Part shown: one piece after another, positions 1-27,859 of the stretch
Layout of the letters: the number at the start of each line of letters is the position of its first letter
Position numbering within the stretch: the first letter of the stretch is position 1
Assembly: GCF_020085105.1 (NCBI RefSeq)
Contig: NC_058059.1
Span: forward strand, 24,281,542 to 24,345,541
Direction: 5' to 3'
From: Siniperca chuatsi
Taxonomy: Eukaryota; Chordata; Actinopteri; Centrarchiformes; Sinipercidae
DNA: 64,000 bases
Translations under genes and position numbers: made by a program
Notes under the pieces: model-generated
The model's database searches: none
Seen by the model: only the letters and a program-made list of their open reading frames with translations
What the model was told of the DNA's origin: nothing

Positions 1-2160
1 CACCCTTTGCATGGCCTGTCCAGTTTCCTCAAGTTGTTGACATAATCAAAGGACCACCGTGTTAAGTTTTTGCAGTAAGGACAAGATCACTTCACCACCC
101 ACACACTTTGACGGTGATTTAGGCAATTACTTCACGACTTGTATTATATAAACCTGCATGCTGGCTCACTGTCACACTTTCATGGCCTACTGGGACACAC
201 AAATTGAACAAAGCCATTGTTAATTTAACAGTAACACCTGTTCTTTTCATACTATGACAAGTCAAAATGTCTGTGTAGGTGAAGGGAATTTAGTTTGTGG
301 AGCTGACAACAATGAATGTCAGATGTGCATTTTTCCAAACAGGGTCCCTATCACTGAGGATAATGCATCATTACTAATATGTATATATATATATGAACTG
401 TTGAGATAACCTCCAGTGGCATTTAAGGCTCGACACCACCTGTTAAGAAACTGTTAAAACACAAACAGTCCCTGTGCATGGCCAGGGAGGAAGAGCCACA
501 TGTCCCAAACTGGGCTGAACTGCGGTAACAAAAACTGTTCCTAAAAAAATTAACGAAGACAAACTAAAAGTGCTGTGAAGGATGCCGTTACAGTTAGACC
601 TTTGATGCTTCCCATGAGAAGAGGCTGGGGTTCAAGCCTCCAGTATCGGGGAACCGGTCTTTCTTTACGCAACCTTGACTTGTGGTGGGATTCCCCCCGG
701 CTTATTGCTGGGACATCTGCCGGAAGGAGGCCAGCCACAGTGGGGATGTGCAGCCTGATGTCAGGCTCTGTGCAGCAGCAGCATGAAGCCACAGGGCAGG
801 TCTGCACGCAACTGCTGGCCAGGGCCTCAACAGTCTGTTCACACTCGCACACACACACACCTACTACTTATATCCTCATGGTAACCCTGACCCTACCATC
901 AGCACTGCATGTCTAACTTCAACCTGACAGGAACCTGATTATATCCTGAACACTAAATCCTAATCACAGAGTGTACAAAAACATGGCTGTAGCCTCTGTG
1001 ATGTCACCCACAGGTAGACTGGAGATTGGGTTTACCACTCATCACCATCTTTCACCCTTTATGCATTGGACTAGTCGATCAATCTTTATTTCAGTCTTGA
1101 GGTTAAAATAATTAATAAAAAAATTTAAAACAAAACATAAGTCCTTACACAGAAACAAAATAATGAACCAGTGTCAAAAAGAGATTATAGCAGTAACAGA
1201 AAAGGTGAAGGCTAAAGCCAGAGCTTATTACTCTACTCGCAATACAAAGATTACATCAATTTACAAACATATACACACATTGAGATATTGAGACACATAT
1301 ACACACTGAAACATTGAATCAACACATTATATCAAAAGAATAAACAAACTAAAGCAGTCTGTGATAAATTATTCTGAACTCCAGGTCAATTTACTAGCTT
1401 TTCCCAGAGGGTGCTGTATCTCATGGGCTTCTTCAGTAAATGTTGAATGAGAAACAGCCCAACACTCTGGAAAGAGACAGTAAGTGAACTTTGAGTTCAG
1501 TATTATTTTGTTATTGATATGTATTCTCAAGGTCAAGAATGACCCTCCATGCTCAAACTAAAACTGATTCATCACATACAGTACACACTGCACGGTGGGA
1601 CATCAAACCAACATTGTTGTTTTTCTACAGAAAAAAAGTCCCTATGAAAACTGTTGACAGTCAAGTCTGTGAATTATCCAGAACAAGAGGGACACTGTTT
1701 CTGGAAGAGACGTTTCTGTCTTTTTAAGGCAATGCTAAAATCCATTCACCTCCATTGCATTTGGGTGGAGGCAGAAATCTCAGAGACAGATATCTCAAAA
1801 CCTGGACAAATGAAATGAATGACAATGACAAATGACAAATGAAACCAAAACAGTCTGCATGGATATATATCACTAGAAGGATGAGAGAAAATGTGTTTTT
1901 GTCTTTTGGGTGAACTAACCCTTTAACTATTGAAACCGAAAGACTGGCATTTCATGGTGAAATTAAACACACAACTAAGTGGTGTTGTTGATTTGGAAGT
2001 TGCACAAGGTTCATGCAAGATGCAACTTTCCTGTTACATGAAATTTTAGATACAAAACTACATGCAACAACACGTTATACTTTAATTGCACTCATTTTAG
2101 ACAATAGTGTACAATAATATGTAACATATATGTAATGGTCATCAGGTTCAGGAAAAAAAA
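1..2160. other. Intergenic, no gene recognised
   Basis: No open frame here resembles a known protein. The pair of overlapping opposite-strand frames near 550-916 looks like chance: it has no recognisable domain and no splice context I can defend. Short simple repeats are visible, a TA run at 382-394 and a CA run near 846-862. The rest is AT-rich unique-looking sequence lying 3' of auh. Confidence 0.5.
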
Positions 2161-2164
2161 AAGT

Positions 2165-2600
2165 TTGCTTTGTTGGTAACACTTTACTTAAAGTGAAAGT
2201 ACCTATTTAGCATTTATATACAGTATATGAACGTTAAATAAATGTTTATAACACACTATAATGCAGTTGTAAGCAGATATAAGGACATTTCAAGTGGTTA
2301 ATGATATACAGTATTTGTCAACAATTATAACTTCTCCTATGAAGATATATTTTATATTATTACAACTGTTTTATTATATATATATATATATATATTTATT
2401 ATATTCATTATCTATTTATACAGCAGCCTCCACTTATGGATGTCCACAGGAGGGGTTATAGTTGTTAACAAATACATAATACAATACATACATTTATGTA
2501 TTTAATAATGATGTACTTACAACTACATTATAGTTGTTATAAATCATTTATTACACCTTTATTTATTATTTAGAGGTTCCCAAAAATGTTCGTACTATGG
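2165..2600. repeat. AT-rich foldback MITE-like repeat
   Basis: Two segments, about 2235-2275 and 2514-2553, are imperfect reverse complements of each other (both carry the core TATAATG(C/T)AGTTGTAAG). They flank an AT-rich centre with a TA microsatellite at 2375-2395. This organisation is typical of short nonautonomous DNA elements in fish genomes. I saw no clear target-site duplication, so the outer limits are approximate and the class is unassigned. Confidence 0.5.
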
Positions 2601-2639
2601 ACCATAGTCATATTGACAATGTTTTTGCAGACTGACCTG

Positions 2640-4182
2640 AATAAGGCTTATGAATGCTGATAGCATTCACAACCTATGTTCTTCTAAACTTCAAGCATGC
2701 CTTAAGGACATTAAGACCTGGATGACCTGCAACTTTCTGATGTTAAACTCAGACAAAACTGAAGTTATTGTACTTAGTCCCAAACACCTCCAAGACACAT
2801 TATCTAAAGATATAGTTACTCTAGATGGCATTGCCCTGGCCTCCAGCAGCACCGTAAGGAACCTCTGAGTTATCTTTGATCAGGATTTATCCTTTAACTC
2901 CCACATGAAACAAACTTCAAGGACTGCCTTTTTACACCTATGTAACACTGCAAAAATCAGGCACAGCCTGTCTCAAAATGAAAAATGTGTGAATGCATTT
3001 GTTACTTCTAGGTTGGACTACTGCAATTCCTTATTATCAGGCTGCCCGAATAAGTGCCTTAAAGACTCAACAGTTGATCCAGAATGCTGCAGCACGTGTA
3101 CTGACAAGAACTAGGAAAAGAGATCATATTTCTCCAATATTAGCTTCTCTGCACTGGCTCCCTGTAAAATCCAGAATAGAATTTAAAATCCTTTTCCTCA
3201 CCTACAAAGCTCTTAATGGTCAAGCACCATCATATCTTAAAGAGCTCATAATACCCTATTATCCGACTAGAACACTGCGCTCCCAGGATGCAGGGTTACT
3301 TGTGGTTCCTCGAGTCTCCAAAAGTAGAATGGGAGCCAGAGCCTTCAGTTATCAAGCTCCTCTCCTGTGGAATCAGGTCCCTGTTTGGGTTCGGGAGGCA
3401 GACACCATCTCCACATTTAAGAGTAGGCTTAAGACTTTCCTCTTTGATAAAGCTTATAGTTAGGGCTGGCTTGGGTGAGTCCTTAACCATCCCTTAGTTA
3501 TGCTGCTATAGGCCTAGACTGATGCACCTCTTTCCTTCTCTCCCTCTCCATCTGTATGCATTTTTATCCTATTACTGCATGTTACTAACTTGACATCTTC
3601 TCTCTCCCATAGTTTTGTGCTTTCGTGTTTTTGTCCTCTCTCCTTCTGTCGCTTTCAGCAGGTATTTCTGCCTCCAGAAGAGACTGGATCTGTGGTTATG
3701 GACCACCTGCTGCCCCCTTGTTCCTGCTCGACAACTGCTACTACAGTTGTTGTTATTGGCTCTGTTACTAATACTGTCATTATTATTCCTATAGCTGTCA
3801 TTCCTATTATTATTAATGTATTAATATTAATACTACAATTACAATTCTACTATTTAAAAATAAAAAATAAAAATTCTAGGTGGTATTTGCATTTTGCCTC
3901 CTCTCCCCCACTCCAACCCCCCCTCCCCCAAAACCTCTCTCTCTCAAAACCTAACAGGCAGAGGTGGATGGCCGCCCACCATTGAGTCTGTTTCTGTCCA
4001 AGGTTTCTGTCTCTTAAAGGAAGTTTTTTCTTGCCACTGTCGCCAAATGCTTGCTCATGGTGGGATTTGTTGGGTTTCTGTCAATAATATTATAAAGAGT
4101 TCGGTCTAGACCTGCTCTATAGGAAAAGTGCAATGAGATACTGTTATGAATAGGCGCTACATAAATAAAATTGAATTGAATT
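2640..4182 (+). mobile_element. L2-clade LINE, 5'-truncated 3' part (RT C-terminus and 3' UTR)
   Basis: The plus strand encodes the C-terminal part of a non-LTR reverse transcriptase in several broken frames: LKDIKTWMTCNFLMLNSDKTE near 2706, TSRLDYCNSLLSGCPNK near 3003 and the terminal RLKTFLFDKAYS ending at 3463. A pyrimidine-rich 3' UTR of about 700 bp follows, with the tail motif GGCGCTACATAAATAAAATT near 4154. The same coding end and 3' UTR recur on the minus strand at 38285-40545 and 44280-44625. Stops inside the frame and the missing 5' half mark it as a dead, truncated copy. L2/CR1-like clade assignment is from motif resemblance. Confidence 0.85.
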
Positions 4183-4504
4183 CTATGCACATTCACAACT
4201 TCTTCTACAAAAAATTATTTATTATTATTATTTCATCACTCAACTCCTTCCACATTTTTCAATGTAGAAACTTCATTCAAACATCAAAATATTCAGCTCA
4301 ATTAGGACATTCCCACTATGGTAGTCTACGTAAGACATGCCTCTGTTTTCTACCAACCTGAGTCAATTGTAAGTTAAGACTGCAGAAAGACTAGTTAAAA
4401 AGACAACAAAAAGCTAAAAGTAAAGATACTGTAAATGGTTGAAACAACCAGTTTCTGCCACTCCAAATGGCAGTAATACAATTGTAAACTACTGAAAAAT
4501 ACCA

Positions 4505-4612
4505 TTGAATAATATCAAAAAGCCATCCCATCTACCAAAGGGGTACTTAGGCCCATCTGATAGGGCTGTGGGGGTACGTCTGACAAAAAAGGGTTGGGAA
4601 CCACTGCAAAGA
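4505..4612. repeat. hAT-like MITE end (remnant)
   Basis: The stretch ends with GGGTTGGGAACCACTG (about 4590-4606), a typical terminal motif of hAT/Charlie-type elements, read inward as CAGTGGTTCCCAACCC. No matching opposite terminus or 8-bp duplication was found, so this is probably only a fragment. Confidence 0.4.
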
Positions 4613-4837
4613 GAGATTCAATGCCACGAAACGTCGCATTACAGCACCAGCATCTCAGACCAAAACAAACGGCCGATACAGCCCACCAGACTCCATTGAG
4701 AAAAACAGTAATTTTACCTTGCAGAAAATTGTAAAACACACTTGATTCAAACTGGACAGAAACAAAAAAATCGTAATTCACAATTCAAATCTACCTCTGT
4801 CTCACACACAGAAACACATACACACAATGTCATTCCC

Positions 4838-5160
4838 GATTTTCAAAATAAAAGTCCAAGATGGTAACCTTATCATAACAATTGGGGTGATGTTTGTTTT
4901 CAAAATAAAAGCCCCCAATAGTCACTGTATGTTAACAGGAAACTAGGGATGGACCTAGTTTTTTCAAAATAAAAGTCTGATAGAGAAACTGTATCTTAAC
5001 AGGAAGCTCAGGTGGGGCTTGTTTTTCAAAATAAAAGGCCCCAATGGTCACTGCATGTTAACAGGGAAATAGAGACAGACCTAGTTTTTCAAAAGAAAAG
5101 ACTCAGAAAGTAACTATACCTTAACAGGGAACTCAGGATGAGGCTGTTTTTTTAAACAGG
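4838..5160. repeat. Minisatellite, about five units of roughly 57-64 bp
   Basis: The core TTTTCAAAATAAAAG starts at 4840, 4897, 4961, 5023 and 5086 (the last with one change), so units are 57-64 bp long. Between cores a variable segment repeats, roughly GTCACTGTATGTTAACAGG. The same repeat occurs in reverse orientation at 52100-52320 inside ror2. Confidence 0.8.
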
Positions 5161-6725
5161 TCAATATATGATAACCCAAAACTATTATAGTCACACTCCT
5201 TTGGGTGCTTCTTCACGCAAAGTTAAGCCAACTATGCAGTTTAGCTCCCAGCCATTATTCAAGCAATGCAGTTTGCATCCTTCATTCCTGTCCCACTTTC
5301 CCAACTATTCGTATTCTGTCCTACATTTTTTCATACATTTTTCAAGTATTTTCTACTTATTCATGCTTTCTATGAAGAACTCCATTCACACCTTATGATA
5401 TTCCACATCCTTTATACATTATTGCTACTATTCAACTTTTAAAGCCAGCAATTCAGTTTAGCGTTAGCTTTTCAACAAACCTTAAAATATTCCACATTTT
5501 TCATACATTATTGGTATTATTCAACATGTATCATTCAACAGCCAGCATTCACACACACAATGTCTTCAGAAATTGCTTCTCTAGTTATTAGTGGGAATGC
5601 AAATCTTTATTAGTCTTCTTCTGTACATAAAATTGTCATGGTTCAAATAATGAGCTCACTTAAGCACTAGGACTTACAATTTTTGATTTTTCTGCCTCAA
5701 AGCACCAAGAGAGCCATTCAGCTGTCTCATAGACTGTAACGTTATTTTACCTCTCACAGTCTCAGGAAAAAACATAAATGTGCCAACTTTTGAAACTGTT
5801 ATTTCTCTAGCATTTTTAACTTTATCCACACAAATTATACATCTAAAGGTTCATCAATGCCTTCTGGTGCTGATGATTTCACCAAAATGACCTACAGCTT
5901 TTTGTGTCTTCTTTGATGGGAAGTTTTACAGATTTGGTGCATTGTTGTTGGGCAGTTTAGGCCTCTGTCCTTTTTAAATATTAATAAATTCAAACCTTGA
6001 GCTGTTTCAGGTATAATTCAGAATTCAAATCTACCTCTTTCGGTCCCTGTCTCTTTTTGTCTGTCATTCTGTTTGTCTGTCCCTGTCTTTCGCACTCTTA
6101 CTCCCTGCCTGTTTGTCCGTCTCACTCTCAGTCCTATTTGCACTGGATTTGTCTTAGATGGGATCTTTCTGTGGTTTATAGAAACTGCACAGCTCCTGTC
6201 ATTAATCCTGTGGAAATCTACCATATCTGTAATCAGTAATGTCAGAATTTCACAGCAAACATCCAATTATTATTTTATTTAGTGCCATAACTGAACCCAA
6301 AGAAGAAAAAAAAGGGAGACCACATGAGTTCCCTAACTAAAAGAAAAAAGCACCTACATTAAAAAGGTGGGGTATGCGATTCTAATCTAATACACGTCTA
6401 ATTCTGCAAATATCTCCTCACGGTCTGCTAGCTTTCCGTTTGGTGTGTGCGCTGAAAGAAAATCTGGTGTTTGTACACATCCCTGGCTCTGTAAATGGGA
6501 AATTAACAAAGTGGCTCAGGCCGAGCCACACAGCACTATTCAAGCCATTCCAGCCATGATTTGTGTCAGGTAAAGTTAAATTAGTTGCCCACGGACATTC
6601 AGCTTACTTTCCTCCTTTCCTTACAAACCTCAGGTTTGTGTGTGTGTTCTGATCGCATGGAGTTGGTGAAATATTTACACAAAAACGTCCCACACACACA
6701 GCGATTCCAAATTGTCAGTTGTGGT
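5160..6725. other. Intergenic, no gene recognised
   Basis: AT-rich sequence with no recognisable coding frame. Locally repeated phrases around CAGCAATTCAGTTTAGC (5450-5560) suggest decayed repeat material. I can assign nothing further. Confidence 0.4.
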
Positions 6726-6885
6726 TTCCAGCATACTAGAGAAATTTTCTTCCATTTTCTCCCCCTGTTAAAAGGGTTTTTTGGGGGGAGTTTTTCCTCA
6801 TTCGAATTGAGGGTCTGTGAAGCCCCTTGAGGCAAATTGTGATTTGTGATATTGAGCTATAGAAATAAAATTGACTTCTTCTGGT
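6726..6885 (+). mobile_element. L2/Maui-type LINE 3' tail fragment
   Basis: The segment holds GGGGGGAGTTTTTCCTC, then GGCAAATTGTGATTTGTGATATTG and ends GAAATAAAATTGACTT. This layout is familiar as the 3' end of abundant teleost L2-like LINEs. No coding part is present. The family label rests on recall of the consensus, not on a search. Confidence 0.65.
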
Positions 6886-9523
6886 CTACATTTTCAGAAT
6901 GGTATTTGTTATTCTATTTTGTGACAGTTTCCAACATTGTTGGTGATATTAGTGGGAGATAGTGGAGCTTCTGGAGCTAGTGTTTGCACAATTATTCTTC
7001 CAGTTTGAATTTAGAAATGCTTCAATAGTCAATCAAAATCAATACTCACATTAAGTTCTGATTATTACACCTCCAGATTTTATTTCCGAATATCACAATA
7101 GAGCGCTCTAGCCCATTTCCAGTAATGCATGCACAGTACTCAGTTACCAGTTTCCACCAGCTTCTACCTGTACTTACTGCATGTGAGGAATACCAATCCC
7201 CCATTTATGAACAATATGGCTCAACATACTGTATTTCAGGCAGACACCATAGAACTGCAAGTGGAGAGATTATGGCAACCTGATATAATCAAGTATTTAT
7301 GTGAAAGTTTTATTTACAACTGTGTGATATGGTCTCATGCTCTGTGGGCTGTTCCACTCTGAAGGAGGCTCACAGGCTCACTTCACTTTCTAAAATAACA
7401 TCATACAGCAGTTTGAGGATTGATACTGGTTTACAAAAACATTCTGATTCCTAAATCAATGAGGACTAAAACACATGTAGTACTGAAGAAAAGGCAACTT
7501 AGAGGAAATTACATGAGTGTTTTCATATGTGTGGATACAGCAATGACTGCTCGCCAGCCTGCCTGAGAGTCACTGGCTACATTGTTAGAACAACAGAAAT
7601 CTGACCAGGGGTGGAAAGGGGTCACAAAACACATTTCCATACAAAAGACATTTGGTAAATAACTATATGTTAAGAAATGTTTACATTTTCTGGTGTTAAA
7701 CATTCACTAAGCAATTTGTAGGGCCATATATTGAAAAGTACAGAGTAAAGTCCTGTAAGACAATACATATATTTTGTTTAATCTTGTGTGCACAAGTTAA
7801 AAAGTATATTTGGGGCTCTGTAGAAAAGGTCTTAAAAAAAATGTATATCAAATATGTCTAGGGATAAAAAAAAAGAAAAAGAAAAAGGAAATGTAACTCA
7901 AGGTGCACTTACAGCCTTTTAACCAAATTTCATGGTCTATATCAGCAGATGAAGTTACATCCACCAATTAAGACAATGAGATGTGGTTGAAAGCTTTTGA
8001 AAAAGCTAGTAAGTGGACTTGAGTGTTTTTGTCTACTTTTTCCAAAGTTGAGAATGAACTTTCATGCTCAAATGCATAACTTTACAATATGTTAATAGAA
8101 TTCAAATAAGGTACTTTTCAGGGTATTCCACATTTCTGACATGTTTTTTTTTTTATGTCTGTCACTCATCGGTCTCACTGAACAAACACCCATTTTCTTC
8201 ACATATACGTCTCATGTAGTAACCTTGAAAACCTTTTGTTTTTTCAATTCACAATGAATGGCATCCTGATGCATTTCCAATTGTGTTTGAGTCTGTATTT
8301 GTGAATGGGGTGTTAAATACTACTGATGTGTCAGGTCTTGAGTAAATTTAGTGTTACAGTATTACATTGAAAAACTGATAAGAATGAGCTTTTTTATTTT
8401 ATTGAAAGCCACCACATGTAGAATGTTTATGTGATTACATCTTCAAAAATGATTCTGATTGAAGTTTTTGTTGCAGCGGCTTTTTTGATACTACCACTAT
8501 GGGGCACCAAAGTCATGTGAGCCTCCTGTTGTTAAGGATGCCACGTTAAACAACATGTTCACCCACTGTAGAAGAAGAGAAGCTCTGTAGTGAAGGGCTA
8601 AAGCTACCACTGTTTACATAAGAACTTTCCAAAAAATGTTTTGCTCAGACCTGAGCCTACCAGGTAGAGCAAGGGCTTAAGATGGACAACTTCTGAGTGA
8701 CAACAACATTCTTAACATTCTGTTGGTCAGTTAACCAATCAAATGAATAATTTCTAACCAACTAATTACATACTACAAACAAGGCCAATGAGTACAGTCA
8801 AGAGAACTGTGAAGTACTGGTTATCTTTGAGGCAGAGTAAGAGCAGGCAGAGAGAAATGACTTACTGATCCTTAAAGCCATTATGTGTAGAATGTTTTTC
8901 TGTCATCATAGCATATTAAACTTATTCTGATGGCACAAGCTTTGCTTTGTGACAAATTTAACAATTCTGTTGATACTTGATTTAGACTATGTGTTGTTTT
9001 CAACCGATTCATCTTGGGTCACAGTGTCTTTTTTGTCACTACCACAGGGAGTAGGGAAAATCCAGTCTCTTATGATTTCATGCAGACCCCTCTGGTGTTA
9101 TTCAGTGTTCAGTACATTTCTACCAAAGTAAAAAAGCAGTAAAACTTCACAGAACTTTATGGAAATTTCGATATCTCTCTGATTGGTTCACTAGTCAAGG
9201 AGGCTACATTTAGTGCCAGTCATACTGCAAATAGCAATAACCATTTAATGTAATTCATGTTTTAGATGGTGGCCAATGCTTGGTTATTTTGCTTGTTTTT
9301 TCCTGAAGTGGTAGAAGTGCTTTACACTTGAACATTTAAGTCATTGGCATAAACCCCAGCCAGGATCAACCCTAATGTCCTGTAGTCAAACAGACGTCCC
9401 CTGGGTACTGTACAGGTTAATGTGTTGACGTGTACAGTTTCACCCATAAATATGTTGGAAGCAGTGGAACAGTAGGAGAGCTGAAGGCCGAACTCTGTGA
9501 TTGTTTCTGGAAGGAGTGTGGCC
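6886..9523. other. auh 3' UTR and downstream flank
   Basis: Lies directly 3' of the auh stop codon on the minus strand. Minus-strand polyadenylation-like signals occur at 9244-9249 (ATTAAA) and 8393-8398 (AATAAA); either could end the transcript. Two related direct copies of a dispersed repeat, sharing ATGTGTAGAATGTTT-like phrases, lie near 8404 and 8880. No other gene is seen. Confidence 0.45.
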
Positions 9524-24457
<14,934 letters not shown>

Positions 24458-24499
24458 GCTGAGGAGCTGCAGTGCTTTTGACTTTCAACTTTGAACCCA

Positions 24500-24522
24500 G
24501 TCACGTGTTGTTGTCACGTGAC
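24500..24522. promoter_or_regulatory. Two CACGTG E-boxes upstream of auh
   Basis: CACGTG occurs at 24502-24507 and 24515-24520, 45-65 bp upstream of the auh ATG. The second lies in the 10-bp palindrome GTCACGTGAC (24513-24522), which equals the consensus for USF/MITF/TFE-type bHLH-ZIP factors (CLEAR motif). The position fits a core promoter. Function is inferred. Confidence 0.5.
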
Positions 24523-24539
24523 TTATTTGCAGTCTGTAA

Positions 24540-27500
24540 GGGGAGACGCGAGACAAATTTAAAACTCTATATTTTGTAACGGATTTGTTGAAAATGATCG
24601 ATGTTGCCACTAAAGTGGTAAATTACGAAAAGTAGCCTGTCGCATAAATATTTCCATCCAACCAAGTCCTTATATTATGAAGCCAGATAACAACTGAAAC
24701 CGTCATTTCTGATGCACAATCTTTACAAAAGTAACACTTCACATAAAACAACGCGACAATGTTGAGATGTTTTCATACAAGAAAACTATGACAAGATGTC
24801 TTCAGCTTATCTTGACAGCAAACAATTTGTAATTTCTCTTTGTATCACCATAATATGCTGTTTGGGTTCCATCATATTTATTGATCTAAACAGAAGTAAT
24901 TATATCTTGTCAACGTCAGTTCTGGTAAGATGTCATACATCAACACTCCCACTTAGTCCCCATAGTGATATTAAGCCGTGCAGATAGTTTTAACTTGAAT
25001 TAAAAAGTTTTTGAGTTTTCTGCGTCTTTAAATTCCTCCACCACCCTAATCCAAAGGTGGTAAATGGTTCATTTGTCTACTGCATCAAATTAAAAACTCA
25101 ATAGCAATGTCTCTGTCCAGAACAATGTCCTGGTTAACACTGCCATCGACCGTTCTTCAGAGTGAGGAATGATACATTTTTTTTCTTTAGAATACTACTA
25201 ATACTACTTGTAGACATTTTTTCCATAACACACTATCAGATTTCATAGGTCAGATCAGTGATCCGCCATGAACCTGGATGGATTTCATGATTCAAACATA
25301 GGAGGTCAGTTTTAGATCTAAATAAAGCCGACGACATTATAACACTGGGTCTAAATGTGCTTTCTAATCCTCAGGTCTCATGCCTCAAAATATCATAATC
25401 ATTATCTGTTTTTTTAAACTATCATCATAATCTAATATCAATATTAGTATCAGCCTCAAAGACCCAGTATCACTCAGACTATACATTCAAGCTACTGTCG
25501 GACTCTTACTTATATTTTTGGGAAAGGCAATGTTTTCTCTGAGGACACAACACTATCTTAAACTGCACTTAAACTTTTTTTTTTTGTTGTAGAAATTGTG
25601 TGTATGTACAAATAAAAACTGAAAAAAATATACATGTTTCAGTGACAAGACATTTATTGTAAACAAAAACTCACCATTACAATAAATCTTGAGAAAAGTG
25701 TTCAGATACAGGTAGCTGGACTTCAGGCTGCTGGGCAAATAGAGTTATCACCATCATTATCATCATTGAGATATTCCAATCCATGACAACAAATGCACAC
25801 ACCATTCTTTTGAAATTAACTGCATTATTTGACATCATATCAACTAGAGATGACTGAAGTCAGCATTTTTACATTGAAAAAAGAGAAGGTCACGAGGTAT
25901 GATGTAATCAACCTAAATAGCTAGAAGAAATGAATAAATAAGGCATTGGATGAAACCCTGACAGTTCTGGATTTCTTAACATTTAATATTATAATTAGAA
26001 GAACTGTAAGGGTATAATGCTGAATGCTGTTTATTTTCTATAAATTGCGAACATTTGAGGATAGAATGTGTCAGAATATATGTCAGAGATTTATAAAATC
26101 CAGTTACTCTTGTCAGTTCAATCAGATGGTAGTCACCATTCTCCAGTCAGTGTCAAACACGTTCTCGGTTTAACCAGCGGCCTGGAAGGTTTAAATAATC
26201 AACAAAAGTCGACTAAAAATAAAAGAGAAGCAATGACTATTTGGCAAATAGTGAACCAGTGAATGTAGCAGAGCCTATTTAAACGTTACGCTAAACTGAA
26301 ACTTTCTGCTTTTTTTAAACTACAGCAGAGACAATGAAGCGTGTAGTGTGGTGTCTGTGAAGTTGTTTCAGCTCACTGTTGGAATGCAGTGACAATGTCA
26401 TTGGCTGCAACATATACAAGAATACAGTATTAATTACTGAAATGATGAAGGTAGGCATTAACTTAGTCAACCAGGACAAGAGAGAACAGAAATGCTGTAT
26501 TTTATGGTCCGTCATTTTCTAATAGATTCCTAGAAAGTTTCTTGAAAAGAACTATGTAATTTGATATTAATTATAGGGAAAATAAGAATGTCCTTAAAAG
26601 AAAAGTTCAATTTAAACTCCAGTAAGTATCATTCATTATTCATTTATTATTGGAAACTTTATTCTCCATATATGTTTGTCTGTAGACAAACTCCATGTTC
26701 AACTGACCTGCTGTGCACTGACTAAAGAATCTCTACATTAGAAGTTAATTTTAATTAAGTATTAAACATCTATTTTCCCCATAATTAGTACCAAATTACA
26801 TAGTTTATTCCAGGAAATGTCTTAAAAGATTATTGGGAAATTATTACGAAATTACAAACCCATGAAATAAAGCACTACCAGACATTCCTCTAAAGCAGAA
26901 GTATGGACTCCAGCCACTGTAAACCTGTCACCACACCAACATACAAATGGATACAAAACTACATTATTAAAAACATTACAGATTTCAGTTTTAAGGCAAA
27001 GAATGGCCAGACTGCAAACCTATGGCAACATTTGCCAAACTGTCCCCCAGCCGAACATGTAACGATAGCGGCAGCAGGGCAGGCTGGAGCGAGCCGTTAA
27101 TAACTGGGGCCTTTTCCAGCTGCTTCAAAATCAAAGCAGAACAGTGTTCAGTGACAGTAGGTGTATACTGATGAGCAGAGCCCAGTGACAGAGTCATGAA
27201 TAATTTGGTAAAAGACAAATAAAAGCTTCACACGTAACAATTAATGATGTCGGTGACACATCATTGATTAACAATTAACTGTAAATTCTCAAATAGTGCC
27301 CACAAATCCTTTATTTGGGCTACCTCTACTGCAGTGATAACCAGGTGTTTATTTGAAACAGGTTTATTTAAGAAACAGTCTAATTTCCTCTGTTTTATAA
27401 CTATAGTTAATCATATTTTATTAAAAAGTCTCCCTGTTTTCTGATCTGCGCCTGTTTTAATTTGCTGTTAATGCATGTTTACCTGTTGAACATGCATTAT

Positions 27501-27859
27501 ACTGAGTAGTATAATGTACATTTCAGCACTAACTTGATCAATAAAAGAGTCATGTCATACGCACCACTCTGCTGCTCTCAACAGAAATGCGTTTTTTTTA
27601 AAATCATCAATTAATTCCAGTTGCTTTCACTTTGCCATTTTTTCCATCCCTGATCAAGCTACCGTCCTCCTAAATGTTTTTTTTAATCCGCCTATATTAG
27701 CAAACGGCCTTTGTTCATGCTCCAACAGCTATTATTTGAGACTCTGCCATTATATAAACACCTTTAATTTGAAAATTTACAGTAATCAAAACATTGTTTA
27801 ACACTAATAACCACACAGCGCAACAGCAAATACAGTGGAAATGCAAAACATATGAAAGG
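24540..27859. other. auh-nfil3 intergenic region including nfil3 3' UTR
   Basis: Separates the auh 5' end from the nfil3 stop; both genes read leftward. A minus-strand AATAAA signal at 27310-27315, about 545 bp past the nfil3 stop, is a candidate polyadenylation signal. The rest is AT-rich. No coding frame with a known domain and no well-bounded repeat was recognised. Confidence 0.45.

Noticed and set aside
550..916. Overlapping 102/113-codon frames on both strands
   Set aside because: No homology recognised, ends in a CA repeat, no neighbouring exons; treated as chance.
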